From Aureibacter tunicatorum (GTDB lineage: Bacteria; Bacteroidota; Bacteroidia; Cytophagales; Cyclobacteriaceae): DNA of 64,000 nucleotides. Position numbers and translations under genes: made by a program. This document shows, in pieces, positions 1-9,324 of the stretch; the first letter of the stretch is position 1; each line of letters opens with the position of its first letter. The stretch lies in contig NZ_AP025305.1 in the NCBI RefSeq assembly GCF_036492635.1, forward strand, positions 1,426,001-1,490,000, in the 5' to 3' direction. Below the pieces are notes generated by a model, which was not told the origin of the DNA, made no database searches, and saw only the letters and a program-made list of their open reading frames with translations.

Positions 1-1392
1 CCTCCTCATGATGAAGTTTTGACAGAAGATGTTTTCACATCGTTTTCTAACCTTGAAAGCGCGATGATTGGAGCCTATAGCACAATGCAGGATGTTGAAT
101 ATTATGGGCGTAATTTTGTTATCATGCCGAGTGTTTCCGGTGATAATATTTATAATAATCTAAGGTCGAATAGATTTGTCGAATCAGCGACATATAGTAG
201 AACCGCTGAGGATGCGAATGCAAGAGATCTATGGATTAGCGCCTATCAGGTAATCAATAGTTGTAATTATATAATAGAAGCAGTGGGTAGTGTTGAGGCT
301 AGCCAAGAGGAAAAAGACCGACTTAAGGGCGAAGCATTAGCTGTTCGATCATTGGTGTTTTTTGATTTAGCTCGAATGTACTCGCAGCCTTATACGTATG
401 CATATGGGCCACAAGGAAATGCCGATGATAAATTAGGTATTCCCATAGTCACTCAAGATAGCTTGACAGTAAGTGTGGATGATGTGAAGTTTCCATACAG
501 GTCTTCAACAGAAACAGTATATGATGAGATAATTGATGACTTGGAGATGGCTGTTACTTTATTGCCGGATGTCTATCCATCAAAAAACAGAGCCACGCTT
601 TTTGCGACTCAAGGACTATTGTCAAGAGTGTATTTGTATAGAAATATCGATGATGCGGACTTGAATAATGTAGTGAAGTACGCGACTGCTGTGATTGATG
701 CTGGGTATAGTTCGCTTTATCCAAGAGATGCTTTTGTAAGCTCTTGGTCTACAAATGGCGAAAGGGAAGCTGTATGGACACTTGAGTTTATAGCGGATCA
801 AGACCGAGGAGCGGACAACTTGGGTAGCATGTTTTTACCAGCTGTTTTGGGAGGTTATGGAGATTTGAGACCTACTAGATTTTTGCGGGATTCGATTGAT
901 AAGCAAGATATTAGAAGTCAGTTGGTGATTCCTGAATTGGACAATGAAGATACAATTGGTTATTACATTAATAAGTATCCAGGGCAATCAGGAGTTCCAG
1001 GGCTGACTTCGCCAAGAATTATCAGGCTTGCTGAAATTTATTTGAATAGAGCGGAAGCATACGCAAGACTAGGAATGTATGACTTAGCTAAACAAGATTT
1101 GACAGTAATCATTCAAAGAGCTTATGGAGATTCTTATACTCCTACATTTCCTCCTGACGATGAGTTGGTTGACTTTGTATTGGCTGAAAGAAGAATAGAA
1201 TTGTACTGCGAAGGTCATCGATCATTTGATATTTTCAGAACAGGAGGCGTGATGGTTAGGTATGATTGGCAGTCTGAAAACATGCAAGATATTGACTTTA
1301 TTATCAAGACAGGAGCTTGGAATACTATTTTGGGTATACCTCAAAGAGAAATAGATGTGAATCCTAACTTAAAGCAAAATCCAAGATATTAG
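1..1392 (+). CDS. SusD/RagB-family outer-membrane lipoprotein, 5' truncated by window edge
   Basis: The reading frame is open from base 1, so the signal peptide and lipobox lie upstream of the window. About 463 residues are visible. Family hallmarks are present: the helix segment EALAVRSLVFFDLARMY, TPR-like helices further on (RLAEIYLNRAEAYARLG), the stretch ERRIELYCEGHRSFDIFR, and the near-terminal NPNLKQNP. SusD-like lipoproteins sit on the cell surface and capture oligosaccharides or peptides for a TonB-dependent SusC partner, which should lie immediately upstream outside this window. The substrate cannot be told from the sequence. A strong bidirectional hairpin terminator follows. Confidence 0.93.
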   Translation, partial: PPHDEVLTEDVFTSFSNLESAMIGAYSTMQDVEYYGRNFVIMPSVSGDNIYNNLRSNRFVESATYSRTAEDANARDLWISAYQVINSCNYIIEAVGSVEASQEEKDRLKGEALAVRSLVFFDLARMYSQPYTYAYGPQGNADDKLGIPIVTQDSLTVSVDDVKFPYRSSTETVYDEIIDDLEMAVTLLPDVYPSKNRATLFATQGLLSRVYLYRNIDDADLNNVVKYATAVIDAGYSSLYPRDAFVSSWSTNGEREAVWTLEFIADQDRGADNLGSMFLPAVLGGYGDLRPTRFLRDSIDKQDIRSQLVIPELDNEDTIGYYINKYPGQSGVPGLTSPRIIRLAEIYLNRAEAYARLGMYDLAKQDLTVIIQRAYGDSYTPTFPPDDELVDFVLAERRIELYCEGHRSFDIFRTGGVMVRYDWQSENMQDIDFIIKTGAWNTILGIPQREIDVNPNLKQNPRY

Positions 1393-1403
1393 ACAATATG
1401 CAA

Positions 1404-1442
1404 ACACTGGACTTCGACTATAAATGTCAGAGTCCAGTTTTT
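1404..1442. terminator. Bidirectional rho-independent terminator
   Basis: The inverted repeat ACTGGACT (1406-1413) and AGTCCAGT (1431-1438) is followed by a T run on the plus strand. It lies between the convergent SusD-like and permease genes and could serve both. Confidence 0.8.
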
Positions 1443-2660
1443 TTATACAAACTTTATGGCTTTGATCGGATTGATTCTGCTTATGATGATAGTTGGTATG
1501 ATAAGCACAAGACTGATGGTAATATAAGTTAGCACGTTCAGAAGCACAATGGTAAGAAAGTTCCATTCTATTGGAACATAAGACATGTAATAACTTTCCG
1601 GGTCGAGTGGAAGTATATGAAAAGTGTCTTGTAAGAATCCAAAGCCAATGCCGATAATATTGCCAAGCAACAAGCCTTTTCCTATGAGCAATATGCCTTG
1701 ATAAGCGAATATCTTTCTGATCAGGCGATTAGTGGCTCCCATTGCTTTCATTAGCCCGATCATTTGTGTTCTTTCCATAATTAGGATTAAAACCACTGAA
1801 ATCATATTGAAACTCGCCACTGCAAGTATTAAAGTTAGAAATACGACCACATTAGTGTTTAGCATATTAAGCCAATCGAAGATATCCGAGAACTTAGAAG
1901 TTGCTGGTTCGACATATAGGTTATGAGGGAGCTTTTCATTTAAATTTTCTTCCGCGATATAAAGGTTATTGAAGCTTTTGAGGTGTACTTCAATGCCTCC
2001 AGTTAAAGTGTCAGGCCAATTATTGAGCTTTTGGAGCATTCTTAAATCTCCAATGATCATTTTATCGTCAAAATCCTCAATGCCACTATAGTAAATGCCT
2101 GAAATTTTTAATTTTCTAGCTTTAGGAGGGTTTTGAATGAAGTAAACAATGATTTCATCGCCAGTGGTAATATTGAGTTTGTTGGATATTTCTTCACTAA
2201 TCAATATTTCTTTGGAGTACTTTTTTCCTTCTAGGTTAGGAAATTGGCCGTCAATGATGCTATTTGTGAAGCCTGAGTCTTTGTAATCTTCCTGAACTCC
2301 TTTGATTACTACGCCTGAGACTTCATTGTCCGTTTTTATCAAACCTGGTTTATGGGATACAGGATATGCGCTTTCAACATTTGGAAACTCAGTGATATCT
2401 TCGAGCAGTAGATTGTGGGTTGAAATTGGCTCTTCCTCATATGAGTTGCTTAGTGTGTATTTATTGACGTATATGTCTCCGGAAAATTGAAGTATTTTGT
2501 TACGAATTGTACTCTGAAAACCATCCAAAATCATGAAGGAAATAATCATCAACCCTAAGCCGATTCCAATACTCCAAATCGCAATTTTATGGATTAGAGA
2601 GGAAAAGCTATTGGATGAGTTTTGAATGATTTTTTTAGATATATAATAAGATAGCCTCAA
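1443..2660 (-). CDS. LolC/LolE-like ABC transporter permease (FtsX/MacB family)
   Basis: This 405-residue inner-membrane protein has the FtsX-family layout: one N-terminal membrane span (about residues 24-48), a periplasmic domain of about 220 residues, then three C-terminal spans (about 265-295, 315-345 and 368-400). The N-terminal phrasing (RLSYYISKK, then a hydrophobic span leading into LDGFQSTIRNKI) matches the lipoprotein-release permeases LolC/LolE, which extract lipoproteins with the LolD ATPase. No ATPase gene is adjacent. The start appears to be TTG: there is no in-frame ATG before an upstream stop. Other MacB-like permeases remain possible. Confidence 0.82.
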   Translation of the reverse strand: MRLSYYISKKIIQNSSNSFSSLIHKIAIWSIGIGLGLMIISFMILDGFQSTIRNKILQFSGDIYVNKYTLSNSYEEEPISTHNLLLEDITEFPNVESAYPVSHKPGLIKTDNEVSGVVIKGVQEDYKDSGFTNSIIDGQFPNLEGKKYSKEILISEEISNKLNITTGDEIIVYFIQNPPKARKLKISGIYYSGIEDFDDKMIIGDLRMLQKLNNWPDTLTGGIEVHLKSFNNLYIAEENLNEKLPHNLYVEPATSKFSDIFDWLNMLNTNVVVFLTLILAVASFNMISVVLILIMERTQMIGLMKAMGATNRLIRKIFAYQGILLIGKGLLLGNIIGIGFGFLQDTFHILPLDPESYYMSYVPIEWNFLTIVLLNVLTYITISLVLIIPTIIISRINPIKAIKFV

Positions 2661-2742
2661 TTTTATAATATATTTGTTTCAAAATGTTAGGCCCAAAAGT
2701 ACGTAAAAAACATTAACCTTGAATTAGATACTCCTTTATTAT

Positions 2743-3909
2743 ATGAAAAATGTATGGTGTTTTCCTATTATTCTGTTTTTTCTGTTGCTAAGCAGCTGTT
2801 CTTTTGCTGGTGGGAGCTTGAAGTTGGGAGCGGAAAGAACAGATAAATACCTGCCTTTATTGGAAGGCAAGTCTGTGGCTTTGGTCGTCAACCAAACGAG
2901 CAAAGTGGATTCCGTTCATTTGGTGGATTTCATGTTGGGAAATGGTGTGGATGTGAAGAAAATATTTGCTCCAGAGCATGGTTTCAGGGGACATGCTGAT
3001 GCGGGCGAGTTTGTCAAAGGAGGCAAAGATAAAAAATCTGGTTTGCCTATAGTGTCGCTTTACGGGAAAAATAAAAAGCCTTCAAAAGAGCATTTGAAAG
3101 ATGTGGAGGTCATTGTGTTTGACATTCAAGATGTTGGAGCTCGATTTTACACATATATCAGTACTTTGCATTATGTCATGGAAGCCGCCGAAGAAAGTGG
3201 CGTAAAAGTTGTCGTTTTGGATAGGCCTAATCCGAATGATAAGCTCGTCGATGGACCTGTTCTGGATTTGAAGCATAAGTCGTTTGTAGGAATGCATCCC
3301 ATTCCTGTGATACATGGACTGACAGTTGGAGAATTGGCGTTGATGATCAGTGAGGAAAACTGGCTCGATGCAGATCAAGGAGAGCTTGATTTAACAGTGA
3401 TTCCAATGGAAGGATACACTCATGGACAAGAATATAGTCTGCCTGAAAAACCATCTCCAAATTTGCCCAACGATCAATCAATAGCTTTATATCCATCACT
3501 ATGTTTTTTTGAAGGAACTGTTGTAAGCGTAGGGAGAGGAACGTTTAGTCCTTTTACTATGTATGGGTATCCAAGTCAAAATTTTGGAGCGTTTCAGTTT
3601 ACTCCCAAGAGTATCAATGGCATGTCAAAGTACCCAAAACATGAAAATAAACAATGTTTTGGCGTGGACTTGAGCAATGAAAGCATTGAAGGATTGAACC
3701 TGAGTTACTTATTGGATGCATATCAAAAGTATGATGGAAAAAAGCCATTCTTCAATAGTTTTTTTGAGAATTTGGCGGGTACTTCCGAATTAAGAACTCA
3801 AATAGAAAATGGATGGTCTGAAATTGAGATCAAGAATAGTTGGAAGCCTGAGCTTTCAACATATAAAAAATTAAGACAGAAATATTTGCTTTATTCCGAA
3901 TTGAAATAA
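2743..3909 (+). CDS. namZ: NamZ-like exo-beta-N-acetylmuramidase (DUF1343) lipoprotein
   Basis: This 388-residue protein starts with a lipoprotein signal (hydrophobic run ending LLLSSC). The body carries the DUF1343 signatures: VALVVNQTS, KIFAPEHGFRG, VIVFDIQDVGARFYTYIST, VVLDRPNP and the VSVGRGT segment. In Tannerella forsythia this family (NamZ) removes terminal N-acetylmuramic acid from peptidoglycan fragments. The likely role is cell-wall turnover or recycling at the periplasmic face. It is first in a tight run with fmt (4 bp gap) and folA, so cotranscription is likely. The family call is sure; the exact substrate comes from homologues. Confidence 0.88.
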   Translation: MKNVWCFPIILFFLLLSSCSFAGGSLKLGAERTDKYLPLLEGKSVALVVNQTSKVDSVHLVDFMLGNGVDVKKIFAPEHGFRGHADAGEFVKGGKDKKSGLPIVSLYGKNKKPSKEHLKDVEVIVFDIQDVGARFYTYISTLHYVMEAAEESGVKVVVLDRPNPNDKLVDGPVLDLKHKSFVGMHPIPVIHGLTVGELALMISEENWLDADQGELDLTVIPMEGYTHGQEYSLPEKPSPNLPNDQSIALYPSLCFFEGTVVSVGRGTFSPFTMYGYPSQNFGAFQFTPKSINGMSKYPKHENKQCFGVDLSNESIEGLNLSYLLDAYQKYDGKKPFFNSFFENLAGTSELRTQIENGWSEIEIKNSWKPELSTYKKLRQKYLLYSELK

Positions 3910-3913
3910 AAAT

Positions 3914-4840
3914 ATGAAAAAGGAATTAAGAATAGTATACATGGGGACGCCTGATTTTGCGGTTCCCCCTTTAAAATCACTTGTTGAAAATGGTTACAAT
4001 GTAGTAGGAGTAATCACAGTACCGGACAAGCCCAAAGGAAGAGGCCAAAAAGTGAGTACATCAGCAGTGAAAGATTATGCGGTAAGCCAAGGTTTGAATA
4101 TTTTGCAACCTGCAAATTTGAAAGCTCCGGAGTTCTTGGAAGAATTGAAATCGCTTGAAGCGAATCTTCAAGTTGTGGTTGCTTTCAGGATGTTGCCGGA
4201 ATCAGTATGGTCAATGCCTGAATATGGAACATTCAATTTGCATGGTTCATTATTGCCTCAATATCGAGGAGCTGCACCTATTCATTGGGCTGTGATTAAT
4301 GGAGAAGAAAAAACGGGTCTTACTACATTTTTCTTGAAGCATGAGATCGATACAGGAAGCATTATTTTCAGAGAAGAAGAACCGATCAAAGAGGAAGATA
4401 CTGTTGGCGATGTGTACGGTAGGTTAATGGCCAAAGGCGGGGACTTGGTATTGAAGACTGTAAAGGCAATTGAAGAAGGTGATTATACATTGACGCCACA
4501 GGACGAATCCCAAGAACTGAAGCATGCGCCTAAGATTTTCAAGGAAACATGCGAAGTAGACTGGAATCAACCTACTAGCGTAATATATAATTTTATTAGA
4601 GGCTTGTCCCCATTTCCGGTAGCTTGGACTATTTTGGAAGGGCAGTCATTTAAAATTTTCAATTCGTCTAAAGAATTGGCTGATGACGATAGAAAGCCTG
4701 GTGAAATATGGACGGACAACAAGTCTTTCTTGAAGGTTAAGACCCTTGATGGATATATTTCACTTAATGATTTGCAAATGCAAGGCAAGAAAAGAATGAA
4801 AGTGACTGATTTACTAAACGGGAAAAAATTTAATCAATAG
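3914..4840 (+). CDS. fmt: Methionyl-tRNA formyltransferase
   Basis: The protein has 308 residues, a normal length for the family. It formylates Met-tRNAfMet with 10-formyltetrahydrofolate in the cytoplasm. Visible motifs are the N-terminal Rossmann start RIVYMGTPDFAVPPL, the cofactor loop VPDKPKGRGQK, and the catalytic segment FNLHGSLLPQYRGAAPIHWA (His) with HEIDTGSI (Asp). The C-terminal OB-like domain is intact. It lies 4 bp after the NamZ gene and 7 bp before folA, which fits a shared need for folate cofactors. Confidence 0.97.
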   Translation: MKKELRIVYMGTPDFAVPPLKSLVENGYNVVGVITVPDKPKGRGQKVSTSAVKDYAVSQGLNILQPANLKAPEFLEELKSLEANLQVVVAFRMLPESVWSMPEYGTFNLHGSLLPQYRGAAPIHWAVINGEEKTGLTTFFLKHEIDTGSIIFREEEPIKEEDTVGDVYGRLMAKGGDLVLKTVKAIEEGDYTLTPQDESQELKHAPKIFKETCEVDWNQPTSVIYNFIRGLSPFPVAWTILEGQSFKIFNSSKELADDDRKPGEIWTDNKSFLKVKTLDGYISLNDLQMQGKKRMKVTDLLNGKKFNQ

Positions 4841-4847
4841 CAAGGCG

Positions 4848-5360
4848 ATGAGAGATTTGGGAAAAGTGGATTTGAAAATAGTAGTGGCAAAAGCTTCTAA
4901 TAATGTCATTGGCAAGGATAATGAATTGATTTGGCACTTGCCTGCTGATTTAAAACATTTCAAAAAAGTAACCATGGGTGGCGCCATGCTGATGGGTAGA
5001 AAGACATTCGAGAGCATTGGAAGACCTTTGCCGGGAAGGCTTAATGTTGTGATAACTCGCAATGAGGGCTTTGAGGCTGAGGGATGTATTGTGGTAAAAT
5101 CTATTGACGAAGGAGTGAAAGCTTCCCAACAACAAGGTTATGATGATATTTATGTAATCGGTGGAGGCAATATTTATGCTCAAACTCTATCTAAGGTAAA
5201 TACAATTTATTTGACTGAGATTGATGGAAACTTTGAGGGAGATGTCTATTTTCCTGAATTAGAACTTTCCGAATGGAATATTGAGGAAAGAGAAGATTTT
5301 CAGCCTGATGATAAAAATAAACACGCTTATAGCTTCCTTAAATTAGTAAGAAAGGGTTGA
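4848..5360 (+). CDS. folA: Dihydrofolate reductase
   Basis: This 170-residue enzyme reduces dihydrofolate to tetrahydrofolate with NADPH. Motifs are IVVAKASNNVIGKDNELIWHLPADLKHF (substrate pocket, with the WHLPAD acid), MGRKTFESIGRPLPGR (NADPH binding) and DIYVIGGGNIYAQ. The start ATG 7 bp after fmt gives a short N-terminal extension (MRDLGKVD) before the first strand. Length and motifs are complete, so it should be active. Confidence 0.97.
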   Translation: MRDLGKVDLKIVVAKASNNVIGKDNELIWHLPADLKHFKKVTMGGAMLMGRKTFESIGRPLPGRLNVVITRNEGFEAEGCIVVKSIDEGVKASQQQGYDDIYVIGGGNIYAQTLSKVNTIYLTEIDGNFEGDVYFPELELSEWNIEEREDFQPDDKNKHAYSFLKLVRKG

Positions 5361-5445
5361 GTAACTTATTTTTGTGGAAACTTTCACGCTATTTTTAGTA
5401 AATGAGAAAGTAAAAGAGAGAGATTATTTAAGATTTAAAAAGCGG

Positions 5446-6585
5446 ATGATAGATGAAAATCAATTTGAGGCGATAAGGCCTTATAGGGATGAAGAGGTGA
5501 AGCCTGTGATCGAAAAGTTGTTGAGTGGACCTTATTTATCCAAGGCTTTGGATTTTTTTTTCTGCGAAGCTACAGAAAGCGAAGTTAGGGAAGTTGCCAA
5601 GGACATAGATAGCGTACAGAAATTCCAAGATCGTTTCATAAGCTATATTTTAGCCGGAGTGATCAAAAATACTATAGATCAGTTGACTGCTACTGGCGGG
5701 GACAATATCAATCATGACTTGAAGCATTTGTATATTGGAAACCACAGGGATATAGTTTTGGATTCTGCTTTGTTGAATTTTTACCTTAATGAAAAGGGGT
5801 GGGAGACAAGCGAGATTGCAATAGGTAATAATTTGTTGGTGTTGCCTGAAATTGAGGCTATTGTTAAGCTGAACAAGAGTTTTATAGTGAAAAGAGATGG
5901 TGGTACTAAGGAAATGTATCATAATTCTCAAGTCTTGTCGCACTATATTCGAAAGAAAATAGGAAATAATGAGAGTTCCATTTGGTTGGCTCAAAGAGAA
6001 GGAAGAGCTAAGGATAGCAATGATATTACTCATTCTGGTCTTCTCAAAATGCTCCAGATGAGCGGTGATTCGAATATTCATGAGTCTTTCAAAAGCCTTA
6101 ATATTATTCCTTATTCTATTTCTTATGAATACGATCCGTGCGCAGGTATGAAAGCAAGGGAATTTTTCGTAAGGTCGATAGAGGAAACATACGAGAAGAA
6201 ACCTGGAGAAGATTTGAAAAGCATGCAAGATGGAATTCGAGGGTATAAGGGTAGAATTAATTTATCATTTGGAAAGCCCTTGAATCAAATTTGCGAGCCA
6301 TTGAGCGAGATTAAAAATAAAAATAAATATATCAGCGCGATCGGAGAGCTTATTGATCAACAACTGCATCAAATTTATCATTTATGGCCAAGCAATTACA
6401 TTGCTTTTGATTTGATGCATGGAGCAAGCGAGTTTACAGAATATTATTCTGAAAGTGATGTTAATGCTTTTATTAAACATCGGGATCAACAGTTAGAGCC
6501 ATTCGGAGAGATAAAAGAAAAACTTTACCCATTCTTTTATGCGATATATGCCAATCCGGTGAAAAACTTTAAAGCTGTACTATAA
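5446..6585 (+). CDS. Glycerol-phosphate-type acyltransferase
   Basis: About 379 residues from the ATG at 5446. The frame is open further upstream and a GTG at 5374 would add 24 residues; I prefer 5446 because MIDENQFEAIRPY begins the compact conserved part. The segment LYIGNHRDIVLDSALLN resembles the catalytic HX4D region of the PlsB/PlsC acyltransferases, although I read one extra residue between His and the second Asp. SSIWLAQREGRAKDSND resembles the downstream EGTRS-type block. It probably acylates a phospholipid or related lipid precursor at the inner membrane. It is followed by a terminator hairpin. Confidence 0.75.
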   Translation: MIDENQFEAIRPYRDEEVKPVIEKLLSGPYLSKALDFFFCEATESEVREVAKDIDSVQKFQDRFISYILAGVIKNTIDQLTATGGDNINHDLKHLYIGNHRDIVLDSALLNFYLNEKGWETSEIAIGNNLLVLPEIEAIVKLNKSFIVKRDGGTKEMYHNSQVLSHYIRKKIGNNESSIWLAQREGRAKDSNDITHSGLLKMLQMSGDSNIHESFKSLNIIPYSISYEYDPCAGMKAREFFVRSIEETYEKKPGEDLKSMQDGIRGYKGRINLSFGKPLNQICEPLSEIKNKNKYISAIGELIDQQLHQIYHLWPSNYIAFDLMHGASEFTEYYSESDVNAFIKHRDQQLEPFGEIKEKLYPFFYAIYANPVKNFKAVL

Positions 6586-6593
6586 GCATTGCA

Positions 6594-6623
6594 AAGCCTC
6601 AAAAAATTTGAGGCTTTTTTTTT
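6594..6623 (+). terminator. Rho-independent terminator after the acyltransferase
   Basis: AGCCTCAAA (6595-6603) pairs with TTTGAGGCT (6607-6615), followed by nine T residues. It marks the end of the namZ-fmt-folA-acyltransferase run and shows that the open frame read into cinA from 6589 is not its true start. Confidence 0.85.
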
Positions 6624-6702
6624 ATTTATCGACTTCGTTCAATTTATATTCTTAAATTTGACAAGTCGATTTTTGATTAAATTACTTGAAAAGTCCATTT
6701 TT

Positions 6703-7956
6703 ATGAATGAATTAAAGGCGGAAATAATTGCCATTGGAGATGAGTTGCTATTAGGGCAAACTCTAGATTCAAATTCTCATTGGATATCCGAAAAATTGAC
6801 TGAGATCGGAATTTTTCCATGCAGAAGAACTACGGTGGGTGATTTGAGAGAAGACATTTTGGACGCCTTTTCCCAAGCCAAGTCAAGATCGAATTTGGTT
6901 TTGATAACTGGAGGTTTGGGGCCGACAAATGATGATCTGACCAAGCCTTTATTGGCGGAGTTTTTTGATTCGGATATTTTACTGAATGAATCTGCTTTGG
7001 AGGATGTGGAAAATTATTTTCATTCGAGAGGAAGGGAAGTTTCCGAGGTGAATCGAAAGCAGGCTGAATTGCCTGATAAATGCCAGAAAGTGACTAATGC
7101 TTATGGCACGGCTCCGGGCATGTGGTTTGAGGAGAATAATACTGTTTTTGTCTCTATGCCGGGAGTGCCTAGAGAAATGAAAGGTATAATGACGGATCAG
7201 GTTCTTCCAAAAGTAAAAGAAGTTTTCGACTTGCCCGCAATCGGAATTAAAATGGTGAAAACAGTTGCTATTGGAGAGTCTGTATTGGCAGAAATGCTTT
7301 CCGAGTTTGAAGAGCAACTGCCAAATCATGTCAAGCTTGCTTATTTGCCGGAAGCGGGAGAGGTGAAGCTTAGGTTGACTGGAAGAGGGAAAGATAAGGT
7401 GCTTATTGACAAAGAACTATCCTTATTGGAAGAGAGTTTAATCAAAATAGTAGGCTCGTATGTCTATGGAAAAGGCAATGAAACTCTTGCTTCAAGTGTA
7501 GGAAAAGCGCTTAAGAATGCATCATCAACAATTGCCACAGCTGAAAGTTGTACAGGAGGTTATCTTGCGCATCAAATTACTTCAGTAGCTGGAAGTTCTT
7601 CATATTTTATGGGCTCGATTATTTCATATAATAATGAAATAAAAAAGAATGTGTTGAGAGTTGATAATGATACATTATTGAAGCATGGAGCGGTAAGCGA
7701 GCAAGTAGTGATTCAGATGGCTGAAAATGCGAGAAAAATGATGAACACAACGTTTGCTTTGTCAACAAGTGGAATCGCTGGCCCTGACGGCGGAACAGAG
7801 GAGAAGCCTGTGGGAACAGTTTGGATTGCTTGCGCAAGTGAACTCAAGACAGTGACAAAGTGCTTGCATTTAGGTTCTAAGGATAGAACTTTGAATATCC
7901 ATTTGTCAGCTATTTATGCATTGGATATGCTTCGCAAGGAGATTTTAGAGAATTAG
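6703..7956 (+). CDS. cinA: CinA-family protein (MoCF-like domain plus nicotinamide mononucleotide deamidase domain)
   Basis: 417 residues from the ATG at 6703; the frame extends to 6589 but that part overlaps the terminator and reads as filler. The N-terminal molybdopterin-binding-like domain shows AEIIAIGDELLLGQTLDSNS and LVLITGGLGPTNDDLT. The C-terminal domain shows TIATAESCTGGYLAHQITSV and LSTSGIAGPDGGTEEKPVGTVW, the NMN deamidase (PncC-type) signature. Members act in NAD recycling and are historically named competence/damage-inducible. Length matches full two-domain CinA. Confidence 0.95.
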   Translation: MNELKAEIIAIGDELLLGQTLDSNSHWISEKLTEIGIFPCRRTTVGDLREDILDAFSQAKSRSNLVLITGGLGPTNDDLTKPLLAEFFDSDILLNESALEDVENYFHSRGREVSEVNRKQAELPDKCQKVTNAYGTAPGMWFEENNTVFVSMPGVPREMKGIMTDQVLPKVKEVFDLPAIGIKMVKTVAIGESVLAEMLSEFEEQLPNHVKLAYLPEAGEVKLRLTGRGKDKVLIDKELSLLEESLIKIVGSYVYGKGNETLASSVGKALKNASSTIATAESCTGGYLAHQITSVAGSSSYFMGSIISYNNEIKKNVLRVDNDTLLKHGAVSEQVVIQMAENARKMMNTTFALSTSGIAGPDGGTEEKPVGTVWIACASELKTVTKCLHLGSKDRTLNIHLSAIYALDMLRKEILEN

Positions 7957-7988
7957 AATTAGGAAATAAAGGTTTTTGAGAATATATC

Positions 7989-9293
7989 ATGGCAAGATTT
8001 GAATTAATAATGCCCCAAATGGGTGAAAGTATTTTTGAAGCAACTGTTCTTGGTTGGCTGAAAGCCGTTGGAGAAGATATTGAACAAGATGAATCATTGA
8101 TCGAGGTCGCTACAGATAAAGTGGATACTGAAGTCCCATCGACAAAATCCGGCAAGTTATTGGAATTGCTTGTACAGGAAGGCGATGTTGTTAAAATTGG
8201 CCAAGTTATAGCTGTTTTGGATGTTGATGAGGAAGGCGCAGAGCAATCTCAAATTTCAGTCGAAAAACAGGAGGTAGTAGTAGAAGATAAAAATGATCTT
8301 TCAGTTATTCCAGGACTGGATATGCTTCAAAATGAGAAGCCTAATGAAGGTGAAGAATTGAAATTTGATCAGAGCGATAGATTTTATTCGCCTTTGGTAA
8401 GAAATATAGCTAAAGAAGAAGGAATCAGCAATGAGGAACTCGAGAATATCACTGGTACTGGCAGAGACAACCGCGTAACTAAAGATGATATCTTGGGTTA
8501 TTTGAAATCAAGAAAATCAGGAGACAACATTCAAGCTAGCCCTGCAAGTGTAGCTGTGCCAAAAGAAAAAGTATCGGTTAGCGCTTCAGACGAGATCATT
8601 GAAATGGATCGAATGCGAAAAATGATTGCTGACAGAATGTTGGAGTCCAAGAGAATTTCACCGCATGTTACATCATTTGTGGAAGCTGATGTTACAGAAA
8701 TTGTTGATTGGAGAAAGAAAAACAAGGATGCGTTTAAGAAAAGGCATGGTGAAAATCTTACATTTACGCCAATATTTGTTGAAGCTATAGCAAAAGCTTT
8801 GAGAGACTTCCCTATGATAAATATTTCAGTTGAAGGGGATAGGATCATCAAGAAAAAAGATGTTAACATTGGAATGGCTGTAGCCTTGCCAAATGGAAAT
8901 TTGATAGTTCCTGTGATTAGGAAAGCAGACGAATTGAACTTGACTGGTTTGGCTAAGTCTGTCAATGATTTGGCTTTGAGAGCTAGATCGAATAAGTTGA
9001 CTGCTGATGATTTGAGTGGAGGCACTTATACGATGACCAATATTGGGTCATTTGGCAATTTGTCAGGCACCCCTATCATAATGCAACCTCAAGTTGGAAT
9101 ATTAGCTCTTGGAGCAATAGTGAAGAAACCTGCTGTAGTGGAAACGCCTCAAGGGGATTTTATAGGAATTAGGCATAAGATGATTTTGTCGCACTCTTAT
9201 GACCATAGAGTCGTGGATGGGGCTCTTGGTGGGATGTTTGTGAAGAGAGTTGCTGAATATTTGGAAGGTTTTGATGTGAATCAAAATATATAA
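7989..9293 (+). CDS. Dihydrolipoyllysine acyltransferase (E2) of a 2-oxoacid dehydrogenase complex
   Basis: This 434-residue E2 has an N-terminal lipoyl domain with the lipoylated Lys in ATDKVDTEVPS (about residue 44), a peripheral-subunit-binding domain (YSPLVRNIAKEEGI to VTKDDILGYL, about 132-171) and a C-terminal catalytic domain with SHSYDHRVVDGALGG (catalytic His about residue 406). The substrate class (pyruvate, 2-oxoglutarate or branched-chain) is not decided; the single lipoyl domain and MARFELIMPQMGESI start favour a branched-chain-type E2. E1 and E3 genes are not adjacent. A bidirectional terminator follows. Confidence 0.92.
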   Translation: MARFELIMPQMGESIFEATVLGWLKAVGEDIEQDESLIEVATDKVDTEVPSTKSGKLLELLVQEGDVVKIGQVIAVLDVDEEGAEQSQISVEKQEVVVEDKNDLSVIPGLDMLQNEKPNEGEELKFDQSDRFYSPLVRNIAKEEGISNEELENITGTGRDNRVTKDDILGYLKSRKSGDNIQASPASVAVPKEKVSVSASDEIIEMDRMRKMIADRMLESKRISPHVTSFVEADVTEIVDWRKKNKDAFKKRHGENLTFTPIFVEAIAKALRDFPMINISVEGDRIIKKKDVNIGMAVALPNGNLIVPVIRKADELNLTGLAKSVNDLALRARSNKLTADDLSGGTYTMTNIGSFGNLSGTPIIMQPQVGILALGAIVKKPAVVETPQGDFIGIRHKMILSHSYDHRVVDGALGGMFVKRVAEYLEGFDVNQNI

Positions 9294-9297
9294 AATA

Positions 9298-9324
9298 AAA
9301 AAGCCGGTTAAACCGGCTTTTTTA
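9298..9324. terminator. Bidirectional terminator
   Basis: AAGCCGGTT (9301-9309) pairs with AACCGGCTT (9311-9319), with A and T runs flanking on the two sides. It serves the convergent E2 and folE genes. Confidence 0.85.

Noticed and set aside
1-1392. Whether the SusD gene starts at the TTG at base 19
   Set aside because: The frame is open to the window edge and the expected signal peptide and lipobox are absent, so the gene starts upstream.
5650-6228. 192-residue minus-strand open frame
   Set aside because: Antisense of the acyltransferase with no motif or plausible neighbour.
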